A DNA stretch of 64,000 bases from Ancylomarina sp048268005 (lineage in GTDB: Bacteria; Bacteroidota; Bacteroidia; Bacteroidales; Marinifilaceae). A program made the translations under genes and the position numbers. Below the pieces are notes generated by a model. The model was not told the origin of the DNA and searched no databases. It saw nothing but the letters and a program-made list of their open reading frames with translations. Positions within the stretch are counted from its first letter, which is position 1; every line of letters begins with the position of its first letter. Positions 9,565 to 17,007 of the stretch are shown piece after piece. Where the stretch lies: the NCBI GenBank assembly GCA_048268005.1, contig JBLWWJ010000006.1:124001-188000 (forward strand). Reading direction: 5' to 3'.

Positions 9565-10686
9565 ATGATATTGAATATGCAATTTGAACTACTAGCTAAT
9601 TTTTTACTTTTTTGCGTTGGACAATCACTTGTTTTGTTGGGAATCCTCTCTCAAAAGAAGTTTCGCAAACAACCAAACAGAATACTTCAGGGCTTTCTGT
9701 CCTTGCTGGTTGTTTTTTACGTGTTGTCGTATTTCCAAACTCGTGAGGTGTTTTTTTCTAAAGCTTTATTAAGCGCTTTTTCTCAGCCAATAGAACTTGC
9801 TATTGTATTTTTGTTTTTTGCCTACTGTATAAGCTTACTAGGCATTAATAAATCGACAGGTTATTTAAGGTGGTGGAAAGCTTTGTCTTTTTTGATAGCT
9901 TTTGCCTGGTTGTTTTTTGCATTGACAGTTGATTGGTTCTTTCCTGAGCAGGTAGATAGAGAACTGTATTCAATTATTAACTTAATCGTTCAATTTATTG
10001 TCCGAAGTTGGTATGTTTTATTACCCGTCATTTTTTTGTCAAAAATGAAACAGGATCGCTCGTGGAAGATATTTCTTTTTAGCAAACTACGAGAGGGAGA
10101 AGCTTGGGTACGTTTAAATGTGATTGTGGTAATTGTTCATGGTTTGTTTCGGATAGGAGCTGTTCTTTTTACTTCAAGTGATATTGTATCCGTTGTGAAA
10201 TGGATCGATTTGGCTTTTTTCACCATTATTAGTTATTTATTCACTTACCTTTTTATATCAGCACCCGAAACCATCTATGCAGAAATTAAAAAGGGGAATA
10301 CTAGAAAAGGACGCGATAGGAAGGGGCGATTTTCTAAAGAAGAAATTCATCGTTTCACCCAAAATCTCGATAGTCTGATGAGGGAAGAGAAACTTTACCT
10401 GGATAGTGAGTTAAGTTTAAATGATCTGTCAGATAGAATGAACCTTTCAGTACACCAACTCTCGGAGTTAATTAATCAGGGGCATGGTTTAAATTTCAAT
10501 GATTATATCAATCAATTTCGTGTTGAGGAATTCAAGCACCTTTTGCAGCAACGTCGTTTCGAAAACGATACGCTTCTTGCGGTAGCCTTCGAGGCTGGAT
10601 TCAATTCAAAAACCACTTTTAACACAAGCTTCAAAAAGTTAACAGGACTCACACCTACTCAATACAAGCGTTCATTAATTAGTTAA
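9565..10686 (+). CDS. AraC-family transcriptional regulator with N-terminal membrane domain
   Basis: DNA-binding regulator whose sensory half is embedded in the membrane. Residues 1-235 contain about seven hydrophobic helices; residues about 265-373 are an AraC/HTH_18 domain (LYLDSELSLNDLSDRMNLSV as the first helix-turn-helix, VAFEAGFNSKTTFNTSFKKL and TGLTPTQYKR as the second). The start at 9565 has an unusually good ribosome site, AGGAGG at 9550-9555, 9 nt upstream. The gene is divergent from the export operon and 234 bp upstream of rdhA on the same strand, so it could control either; reductive dehalogenase loci normally use CRP/FNR, MarR or two-component regulators, so a membrane AraC protein would be a different solution. 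This link is inference. Confidence 0.9.
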   Translation: MILNMQFELLANFLLFCVGQSLVLLGILSQKKFRKQPNRILQGFLSLLVVFYVLSYFQTREVFFSKALLSAFSQPIELAIVFLFFAYCISLLGINKSTGYLRWWKALSFLIAFAWLFFALTVDWFFPEQVDRELYSIINLIVQFIVRSWYVLLPVIFLSKMKQDRSWKIFLFSKLREGEAWVRLNVIVVIVHGLFRIGAVLFTSSDIVSVVKWIDLAFFTIISYLFTYLFISAPETIYAEIKKGNTRKGRDRKGRFSKEEIHRFTQNLDSLMREEKLYLDSELSLNDLSDRMNLSVHQLSELINQGHGLNFNDYINQFRVEEFKHLLQQRRFENDTLLAVAFEAGFNSKTTFNTSFKKLTGLTPTQYKRSLIS

Positions 10687-10809
10687 TTATTTCAGTATAC
10701 TCCAATTATTTTATCTATTTCAGCTTTAATTTTTTGAGTGATCTTAGAATTTAGAATTAATCTTATTTAGTTTTTGTGGTTTTGTAATCATTTGTTTTTC
10801 AATCGGTAT

Positions 10810-10837
10810 AGTGTTCGTTTTTATAATTCAGAACACT
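10810..10837 (+). promoter_or_regulatory. inverted repeat in the rdhA upstream region, possible operator
   Basis: AGTGTTC at 10810-10816 and GAACACT at 10831-10837 form a perfect 7-bp inverted repeat with a 14-bp AT-rich spacer, 84 bp before the rdhA start. The 21-bp centre-to-centre distance is two helical turns, which would suit a dimeric regulator. A TAGTTTTG box matching TAnnTTTG lies further down at 10897-10904. No protein is assigned to the site. Confidence 0.4.
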
Positions 10838-10920
10838 TTGCTTTTCAGCTAGAGGTTCGCCATTATAATCCTGAGCGCATACTTTTTTATCTCTCCTAGT
10901 TTTGTTGAAAAATTTCACTT

Positions 10921-12324
10921 ATGGCAAAACAACAAAAGACTAATTCCAGCACAAATCCACTTAATCGAAGAGATTTCTTTAAGATTGGTGCAGTTGGAGC
11001 AGCAGCAGGGACTCTTAGTTTAATGAGTGTACCTAAAAAGCTGATGGCAGAAAAAACGGCCAAAGCAACTAAAAATGCACTAATAAAAACTCATAATTCA
11101 GTACCTAATAAAATCCGAAGCGATTATAAGCCCATGCATCAAAAGGATAATCTTTTTGGACAGGCTTTATCGATGAAAAGATCTGATTGGGCGAAGAAAT
11201 TTATGCAGTTTGGGCGTGAACTACATGATAATGACAAACCCGGATATACACAGGCGGACCAGGCATTGGAATTTGGGGCTCATGCATTAAATGCTACAGC
11301 AACAGGTATGTCATCTGCTTGTATTCCAGATATAGGTTTGTATGGTTGGGAGCAGAAAAAAACGGGTAATCCCTATAACCTTTTAGATCATAATTATGTG
11401 TGTAAGGAGAAGTATGAGTTTGCATCTAAAGGACAGGCTTCTGATTACATCAAAAGAGCTGCTCGTTTATTTGGCGCTGATTTGATTGGTATTACGACCA
11501 GAGATGAACGATGGGATTATTCTGGCTTTTTAAACCCTCACCGACATGATGGTGGCAAGAAAGAATTTGGTTGGGAAGAGTTTCCTTTCAAACCCAAATC
11601 GGTAATCGTCATGGCTTTCGAGATGGATTATGAAGGTGTAGCTGCGGCGCCAACCTATATTGGATCGGCCGCTCCCGGTGAAGGTTATTCTCAGATGGCT
11701 AAAACGGCTTTTCAGCTTTCTGTTTTTATTAAACAGTTGGGCTATCAGGCCGTTGCTTCAGGTAACGATTTAGGTCTAAGTGTACCTTATGCCGTTGCCG
11801 CTGGATTGGGAGAAGTTGGGCGAAACGGTTGTTTGGTAAGTTATAAGTACGGACCGCGTGTTAGAATAGCAAAAGTATATACCGATTTTGATTTCGTAGA
11901 ATATGATAAACCTCAGGCATTTGGTGTGGCAGAGTTTTGTGATCGATGTAAGCGATGTGCTGATGCTTGTCCTTCAAAAGCGATCTCTTTTGCAGATAAA
12001 CCAACTTTTGAACCTGATTATGGTACTCCGGAAACCTGGGTCAACAACCCCGGAGTACAGAAATACTATTCAAACTCTGAAAAATGTTTTGAATTCTGGT
12101 GTGAAAGTAATAACGATTGTACCTCATGTATCACTTCATGTCCTTACAATAAACCAGATTTTTGGCATCACGAGTTGGTTGATAGCATATCAGCCTTAAT
12201 GCCGGGTCCGGTACACAATTTCATGCGCGAAATGGATATTGTATTTGGTTATGGAGATACTTACGATGAGAAAGCCGTGGAGAAATTCTGGAGTAGTAAG
12301 GATCGTGAATATTTAGGACGTTAA
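10921..12324 (+). CDS. rdhA: reductive dehalogenase catalytic subunit, Tat-exported
   Basis: Corrinoid/iron-sulfur enzyme that removes halogen from organic compounds, using them as terminal electron acceptors at the outer face of the cytoplasmic membrane. The N-terminus has a twin-arginine signal (NRRDFFKIGAVGAAAG). The family core follows: GYSQMAKTAF with the conserved Tyr256 (the position of the proton-donor Tyr in PceA-like enzymes), GLGEVGRNGCL, and GPRVRIAKVYTDF. The C-terminal ferredoxin-like part has CDRCKRCADACP (C340, C343, C346, C350) and a second set at C389, C394, C400, C403 and C407 ending CITSCPYNKP. The 467 residues match respiratory RdhA (450-550). An rdhB gene follows 12 bp later, as expected for a respiratory enzyme. 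The halogenated substrate cannot be predicted. A non-dehalogenating relative such as epoxyqueuosine reductase is excluded by the Tat signal, the RdhB neighbour and the C-terminus. Confidence 0.93.
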   Translation: MAKQQKTNSSTNPLNRRDFFKIGAVGAAAGTLSLMSVPKKLMAEKTAKATKNALIKTHNSVPNKIRSDYKPMHQKDNLFGQALSMKRSDWAKKFMQFGRELHDNDKPGYTQADQALEFGAHALNATATGMSSACIPDIGLYGWEQKKTGNPYNLLDHNYVCKEKYEFASKGQASDYIKRAARLFGADLIGITTRDERWDYSGFLNPHRHDGGKKEFGWEEFPFKPKSVIVMAFEMDYEGVAAAPTYIGSAAPGEGYSQMAKTAFQLSVFIKQLGYQAVASGNDLGLSVPYAVAAGLGEVGRNGCLVSYKYGPRVRIAKVYTDFDFVEYDKPQAFGVAEFCDRCKRCADACPSKAISFADKPTFEPDYGTPETWVNNPGVQKYYSNSEKCFEFWCESNNDCTSCITSCPYNKPDFWHHELVDSISALMPGPVHNFMREMDIVFGYGDTYDEKAVEKFWSSKDREYLGR

Positions 12325-12336
12325 TAAATAGAAATT

Positions 12337-12627
12337 ATGGGAATATTTGAAGGCATCGAAGTTTTGTTCTTTTCATTGGGTGTAATAACAACACTTGCTA
12401 TTGTAGGTATGATTTACCTTTCAAAAAACTATCATTTAAACTGGAAAATGTATACGGTATCTGTCATCGGTATCTTTCTAGGCATTTTTGCCATAGCCTG
12501 GTCGGTAAGTTCCGTACTAGAAGGTGAACCACGTGCTGCAAGTATGGGTATGGTTGTTTTTGGCATACCATCTTTGGCATGTTTAGGACTGTTTAGAAAA
12601 TTGCTTTTAGCAGAAAATAAAAAATAA
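12337..12627 (+). CDS. rdhB: reductive dehalogenase membrane anchor
   Basis: Small integral membrane protein that tethers RdhA to the outside of the cytoplasmic membrane. The 96 residues form three hydrophobic helices (about 6-28, 38-60 and 70-90). The loop before the last helix reads LEGEPRAASMGM, with the Glu-x-Glu (E62, E64) and following RAA typical of RdhB/PceB proteins. It begins 12 bp after the rdhA stop, with no other open frame between, so co-translation is likely. Sequence conservation in this family is low, so the call rests on size, helices, the EGEPRAA loop and position. Confidence 0.88.
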   Translation: MGIFEGIEVLFFSLGVITTLAIVGMIYLSKNYHLNWKMYTVSVIGIFLGIFAIAWSVSSVLEGEPRAASMGMVVFGIPSLACLGLFRKLLLAENKK

Positions 12628-12642
12628 TAGTAGTTGGTGAGA

Positions 12643-12742
12643 TTGTTGTCTTTTTCCGGATAGAGGTATAAAGGCTTAGAAACGTGAATTGTACTTTGTG
12701 TATAATCTTTACCTTTTTGGGGAAGAAGGCAACAATTTTTTT
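12643..12742 (+). promoter_or_regulatory. long stem-loop with U-tract between rdhB and the rdhC-like gene (attenuator or processing element)
   Basis: Bases 12643-12657 (TTGTTGTCTTTTTCC) pair with 12721-12735 (GGAAGAAGGCAACAA) over 15 bp, including two G-U pairs, and the stem is followed directly by seven Ts (12736-12742). Inside the 63-nt loop, GGTA at 12665-12668 plus AAG at 12671-12673 can pair with CTTTACC at 12707-12713 after a symmetric 7x7 internal loop. Together it resembles a terminator with a structured apical part. It could lower expression of the downstream gene relative to rdhAB. Pairing was done by eye. Confidence 0.45.
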
Positions 12743-12754
12743 AAATGTTGAATT

Positions 12755-13984
12755 ATGTGTGAGGGATGTACTGCATCTTGTGATCAGAAAAAAAAGAAAA
12801 CTCGTTTTAAATGGGAAAAGCTTTTTTACATGATAGGGTGTGTTCTTTTAATAGTTGCTTGGTTTTATGGTAGAATCAATGCTGTACCTGACTATGAAGC
12901 TTTGCTTCAAAACCAAATGAAGAAAGTAACTCTAGTGGAAACCACTAAAAATGAGAGTTATCGGGTTACAGAAAAGAATGGAGTTCAAAGCTTTGTTTTA
13001 CTTTCAGAGGAGAGTGGTTATGGTGGGCCATTTACTATGGCCACATGGATTGGAGCTGATAGTTTGATTCGTGATGTATTTGTTCTGGAAAACAGAGAAA
13101 CACCATCTTTTTTTAAGAAATTACAAGACCGGAGTTTTTTCTATCAATTTAAAAAGAAGGCTTTATCGGATTTGTTTGTAGGTGGTGAGGATGTTGATTT
13201 TATTTCAGGAGCTACGGTTTCATCTTTAGCTTTTACCAAAGCCATCCGAAATGCTTCTTATCAGGGAGGTCGTGAAAAGTTTAATATGTCTATTCCTAAT
13301 GTGGATGAGTCTTTTAATGCAGGTTGGAAAGAGGTAATAGTTTTGCTTTTAATCCTTTTGGCAATTGCAGCAAGCTTTAAGTCCGATAAAAAATTAAGGC
13401 TGGCTATTCAAATGGGTTCATTGGTCTTTCTTGGTTTTGTATATAACGCTGCTTTATCGGTATCAGGTTTTTCCTCATTGGCTTTGGGCTTTTTTCCATC
13501 ATTAAAAGATCATTTGGCCTGGTGGATGTTGATTATTGGAAGTTTTGGCGCTATTATATTTTTAACAAGGAATATTTATTGTGGTTATTTGTGTCCTTTT
13601 CATGGCATACAAACCTTATTAAATAAGATCAGTGGTATTAACCTAAAATTGTCGCCAGTGATTATGAAGCGATCAAAGAATATTTCGCTTTTCTTATTGT
13701 GTTTGTCTTTGCTTTTCATATTTATGTCGGCAAATCCAACCCTTGTTTCCTATGAACCATTTGCAATGATTTTTTCATTGGAAGGTGTAGGATGGCAATG
13801 GTATATCCTACCAGCAACGCTTCTAGGTTCATTCTTCATAAAAGACTTTTTTTGTAAATTCTTTTGTCCTGTTGGCCAAAGTTTTACATTGATGATAAGA
13901 GTAAAGCAGAAGCTAATGAAACGATCCAATCGTACTAAGCTTCGAGTGCAGAACAAATGTAACCCGCAAGGCTGTATGCCATAG
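12755..13984 (+). CDS. rdhC: NosR/RdhC-like membrane flavoprotein with polyferredoxin-type cysteine motifs
   Basis: Predicted membrane redox protein of the reductive dehalogenase locus. After a short Cys-rich N-terminus (CEGCTASC) and a first helix (residues about 25-42), an extracytoplasmic FMN-binding domain carries the sequence FISGATVSS; Thr154 is the expected covalent FMN site. Several helices follow (residues about 195-390), with two CxxxCP motifs, CGYLCP and CKFFCP, characteristic of NosR, PceC and RdhC. In PceC-like proteins this arrangement has been proposed to pass electrons from menaquinol across the membrane to RdhA, although a regulatory or maturation role has also been argued. 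The 409-residue length is typical. It starts 127 bp after rdhB, behind a long stem-loop. Gene symbol is by homology and position. Confidence 0.85.
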   Translation: MCEGCTASCDQKKKKTRFKWEKLFYMIGCVLLIVAWFYGRINAVPDYEALLQNQMKKVTLVETTKNESYRVTEKNGVQSFVLLSEESGYGGPFTMATWIGADSLIRDVFVLENRETPSFFKKLQDRSFFYQFKKKALSDLFVGGEDVDFISGATVSSLAFTKAIRNASYQGGREKFNMSIPNVDESFNAGWKEVIVLLLILLAIAASFKSDKKLRLAIQMGSLVFLGFVYNAALSVSGFSSLALGFFPSLKDHLAWWMLIIGSFGAIIFLTRNIYCGYLCPFHGIQTLLNKISGINLKLSPVIMKRSKNISLFLLCLSLLFIFMSANPTLVSYEPFAMIFSLEGVGWQWYILPATLLGSFFIKDFFCKFFCPVGQSFTLMIRVKQKLMKRSNRTKLRVQNKCNPQGCMP

Positions 13985-14031
13985 AGTAAGTGTTGTTGAT
14001 ATAAATTTATAAGGAGATAAAAATTTAGATA

Positions 14032-14127
14032 ATGGGTGATAAGATTAAAAAGAAATTTCTTTTTGGAAATATCCTGTATGGAGGATGCTTCTTGGTAATA
14101 GTGGTTTACCTTTTTCAGTATGTATAA
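14032..14127 (+). CDS. 31-residue predicted single-pass membrane peptide at the end of the rdh locus
   Basis: Short open frame not recognisable as any family I know. It encodes MGDKIKKKFLFGNILYGGCF and then 11 more residues ending FQYV. The first eight residues contain four Lys; the rest, from about Leu10, is one hydrophobic helix with a single Cys19, consistent with N-in topology. The ribosome site AAGGAG at 14011-14016 is strong for this genome, though 15 nt from the ATG. It begins 47 bp after the rdhC-like stop and ends 35 bp before a strong intrinsic terminator, so it is the last gene of the transcript. It may be an accessory subunit of the membrane electron-transfer partner; that is inference from position and topology only. 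Confidence 0.6.
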   Translation: MGDKIKKKFLFGNILYGGCFLVIVVYLFQYV

Positions 14128-14162
14128 GTTATTATAAGTTGAGTTTTTTTTGTTTTTAGGGT

Positions 14163-14207
14163 AATCCCACTGAGAATTTGTTCTTCAAGTTTTCAGTGGG
14201 ATTTTTT
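14163..14207 (+). terminator. intrinsic terminator of the rdh locus
   Basis: AATCCCACTGAGAA (14163-14176) pairs with TTTTCAGTGGGATT (14190-14203) over 14 positions with one mismatch, a 13-nt loop, and a T-run at 14202-14207. It closes the transcript that includes the small membrane peptide. Confidence 0.85.
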
Positions 14208-14256
14208 AGTGATATTCTCCTACAATCTTCGTAAATTAAGAAAAAGCTTTTGCAAT

Positions 14257-14769
14257 ATGACACGGATTAAATCACCTGTTGAAATAACCAAATTATTGAA
14301 TTCTTCTGATCCCCATAAAAGGGAGTTGGGTTACCAATCTTTTCTTGGCCGGACTCATTGGTTAAAGGGAAATTCACCTGAAGATCTGTGTCGTATGACC
14401 TGCACTCAGTTGCAATTAAATCCAGGGCATATTTTTGTAAATCCCACTAAAGTGTATTCCACATCTATTCTTTGGGCCAGTCAAACCCGACTGGAGGCTG
14501 AAAAACTCACGATGGTTGAAGCTGCATATCGTTTTATCCATGATCAAGGAGCTGATTTTCCTCCTATAGTCGTTTGGAATTTTTATCAATCGAGCCGAAT
14601 AAAATTGGTTATTCATGATGGCCATCATCGAGCCTGGTTCTTCAATAACTTAAAGCACAGAATAAAAGCTGTTGTGCTCGAACCCATTTCTCATTATGCC
14701 GATATTGAATCGCGTTACCGTTTAGCTTTCCAAATCCGAAAATTGGCAATTGACTTACCTGTATTTTGA
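14257..14769 (+). CDS. ParB/sulfiredoxin-fold-like hypothetical protein with DGHHR motif
   Basis: Soluble 170-residue protein of unknown function. The central motif VIHDGHHRAWFF (D121-G122-H123-H124-R125) resembles the phosphate-binding 'DGHHR' loop of ParB-like nuclease and sulfiredoxin-fold proteins, and the preceding segment FPPIVVWNF fits the beta strand that usually comes before it. No helix-turn-helix and no membrane segment are visible. I chose the ATG at 14257 over a GTG at 14209 because the earlier start would lie at the foot of the preceding terminator. It stands alone between two terminators. The domain call is a motif-level guess; the protein could be a kinase- or nuclease-like enzyme on small phosphorylated substrates. 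Confidence 0.72.
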   Translation: MTRIKSPVEITKLLNSSDPHKRELGYQSFLGRTHWLKGNSPEDLCRMTCTQLQLNPGHIFVNPTKVYSTSILWASQTRLEAEKLTMVEAAYRFIHDQGADFPPIVVWNFYQSSRIKLVIHDGHHRAWFFNNLKHRIKAVVLEPISHYADIESRYRLAFQIRKLAIDLPVF

Positions 14770-14825
14770 ACACACTCATTTAAGATGCCCGTTTTAAACC
14801 TTTAATGTTGAAGTTAATTCAGAAG

Positions 14826-14857
14826 AAAAGCTCAATAATTCAGATTATTGAGCTTTT
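14826..14857. terminator. bidirectional intrinsic terminator
   Basis: AAAAGCTCAATAAT (14826-14839) and ATTATTGAGCTTTT (14844-14857) form a perfect 14-bp stem with a 4-nt loop, with A- and T-runs on the two sides. It separates the convergent DGHHR gene (plus) and the MG2-like gene (minus). Confidence 0.85.
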
Positions 14858-14878
14858 ATCTTGATTGGGGCTTAATAT

Positions 14879-17002
14879 TTATTCAACCAGAATACTTTGC
14901 TTAATGACGATAGGTTCTCCCTTTTCAGAAATGCCCTCAACAGTTAATTCGTATTCTCCTTTTACATCACTACTGGTAAATTCTAAATCAAAACTTTTGT
15001 CTTTTGTTAGATTAATGTTAGGCTCCCAAAGCAGATCTGTTCTGAAATCAGGGCGATAACCTTTCTGAGGCATTCTTTGATTTATAAACTTGACACCTTT
15101 GGTAAATAATGGTAAATAGTAACGCTCCGTGTTTTTTGGCAGTTTATTTATTTCACATTTTTGCGTTTTAGAAATCACATTTATAATCCCATACAAATGT
15201 GAAGATCCATAATAATATTCATAGGGTACAACCTCTATTTTATCAATTTCTTTTGAATCTTTATTCAGTATGACTGATGCATCAGAAAGTATAAGCCCAT
15301 CGAACATAAGAAGTGGGTTGCGTTTCATTACTTGCATTAAGTCTGGGTTAAATACGTTCATATATGGTTTCTTTTTTTTGTATTTAATTTTCACTGTCCC
15401 AACAAATTCGTGAAAATATTCTTCCAAAGAATCCAGTCTTACATAATCGTCAAGGTGAATTGAACGTTTGGCTTTTCCAAAGAAGTTCTGTTTGCCCCTA
15501 TAGAGACAGGTGTCATTTGTTTCCTTAAATACTTCTTGTTGATAGATATTTCTAATTCTGAAATTCTCATAGAGTTCTTTGATGAAGGTTAGTTGTTCTC
15601 CTTTTAGTTGATTAGGATTCCAAGCAATAGGAGCGAAATTTTCAGAACTAAACTTATCTTTCAGATCGATGGATAAATCCAAATCATCCTTGTTTGCAAC
15701 CTGAATCGAAATGTCGTGCAAACCTTTTTTAAGAGGAAGCTTAAAGAAAAATTTACCTTCATTATCCGTTCTGAATGTTCTGATATCAGCATAAGCACCG
15801 ATTCTGGAAAGAAAGATATTTTCATTTGGTAGAGGTAATTTCGAATCTCTAAAATTGACTGCTCCCTCTAAGACGTAAGATTCCGTTTCAGCGTATCGGT
15901 TTGTATTTATGGAATACGAGTTTGCATGATTTATCCAAAGAGTTTGTGGACCATTTTCGACGATCCAATTTTGTTTCCCGATTTGCCCAATCGGTTTAAA
16001 ATAGGGCAGCATGCTAGCTCCAAAATCGGAATAAAGATTTATATAATCAATAATGTTTACTGAACCATTATTGGGTTCTTTGAGCCTAACGGTTGCAGAA
16101 AGAAATAAACTGTCGGTTTGATGAATGAGTTCATTTAGATGAAGGCTTATTTTTACTTTCTTTCTTTTTGATGTTGTTATTCTTGGCTTTTCAATGAACC
16201 GACCTCGATTGGAGCGAGCCAAGTGAATGACAGCAGTTTTAAGGATTTTGTTTTCTTCATTTCGGATGCAAACACTGTAATTCGAAGATTCTAATTCTTT
16301 GATATTAGATCGTAATTCCCAACTGTTATTGATAAATTGAAATTCTTTATCCAATATTAAGCCTTGTTTTGAGTATAACTGAAAGCGATACGGTTTTACA
16401 GATTGCTCTTCGGGATGATTTCTGGAAACAGAGAAGCGAAGGGTACGATTAATATCTTCAATTTTTGTACGAATTGAAATTTCACCTTCCTTGCTCGTAT
16501 TTTTCGATTTTATCAGACTTCTTGAATTGTCTTTTAAATCTCTAAATACGTAGTCTGGCGTTTTTATATCTGTGTTTAAATTATCATTAATATTCTTGTT
16601 ATTATAAATAAACAGAGAACTCACATTGATAAAATCAGGAGAGCTTGTTTTCATCCAATGTGTGTAGGCATTAATAGCATAATTTCCCGTAGGTAGTTGA
16701 GATGAAACTACAAATCCGCCTTCACCCATACCTTGTTTTAAAATAACATCAGTTTGAGCAACGGGGAATCCGTTTTCCCCAATTAATTCAACATAGGCCA
16801 CCAGACTGATATCAGAGAGTTTCTGATCTTTTGTATCAATGCAATAAAGTTTAAATTGAATGGCTTCACCAGCGATATAGATATTCTTTGGCAAATGCAC
16901 ATGCATGCGTTCGATGGGAAGCGTTTGGGCCCTGACGATTAAAACTGAACCTATACTCGCTATAAGTAATAGAATGATGTTTTTGATTATTGTATTTTTC
17001 AT
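14879..17002 (-). CDS. secreted MG2-domain (macroglobulin-like) protein of a TonB receptor cluster
   Basis: Exported protein with a signal peptide (first 25 residues, ending VRAQ). The start of the mature protein, PIERMHVHLPKNIYIAGEAI, is the MG2-type strand pattern seen in alpha-2-macroglobulin-like proteins, which in Bacteroidota often stand next to TonB-dependent receptors. Another beta-sandwich with carboxypeptidase-regulatory character is visible around residues 355-420 (EGAVNFRDSKLPLPNENIFL), and a plug-like stretch (MFDGLILSDASVILNK, VEVVPYEYYYG) lies near 580-610, resembling the plug of a TonB receptor without its barrel. The 707-residue gene starts 5 bp after the receptor stop, so the two are translationally close. 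Role in binding or folding of the receptor ligand is inference. Confidence 0.78.
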   Translation of the reverse strand: MKNTIIKNIILLLIASIGSVLIVRAQTLPIERMHVHLPKNIYIAGEAIQFKLYCIDTKDQKLSDISLVAYVELIGENGFPVAQTDVILKQGMGEGGFVVSSQLPTGNYAINAYTHWMKTSSPDFINVSSLFIYNNKNINDNLNTDIKTPDYVFRDLKDNSRSLIKSKNTSKEGEISIRTKIEDINRTLRFSVSRNHPEEQSVKPYRFQLYSKQGLILDKEFQFINNSWELRSNIKELESSNYSVCIRNEENKILKTAVIHLARSNRGRFIEKPRITTSKRKKVKISLHLNELIHQTDSLFLSATVRLKEPNNGSVNIIDYINLYSDFGASMLPYFKPIGQIGKQNWIVENGPQTLWINHANSYSINTNRYAETESYVLEGAVNFRDSKLPLPNENIFLSRIGAYADIRTFRTDNEGKFFFKLPLKKGLHDISIQVANKDDLDLSIDLKDKFSSENFAPIAWNPNQLKGEQLTFIKELYENFRIRNIYQQEVFKETNDTCLYRGKQNFFGKAKRSIHLDDYVRLDSLEEYFHEFVGTVKIKYKKKKPYMNVFNPDLMQVMKRNPLLMFDGLILSDASVILNKDSKEIDKIEVVPYEYYYGSSHLYGIINVISKTQKCEINKLPKNTERYYLPLFTKGVKFINQRMPQKGYRPDFRTDLLWEPNINLTKDKSFDLEFTSSDVKGEYELTVEGISEKGEPIVIKQSILVE

Positions 17003-17007
17003 AGTGA

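Noticed and set aside
11903..12199. 98-codon frame on plus within rdhA
   Set aside because: Out-of-frame shadow; the rdhA frame carries the Fe-S cysteines here.
10921..12324. Epoxyqueuosine reductase (QueG) as the identity of the RdhA-like gene
   Set aside because: QueG is cytoplasmic and lacks the Tat signal; the RdhB and RdhC-like neighbours fit a respiratory dehalogenase.
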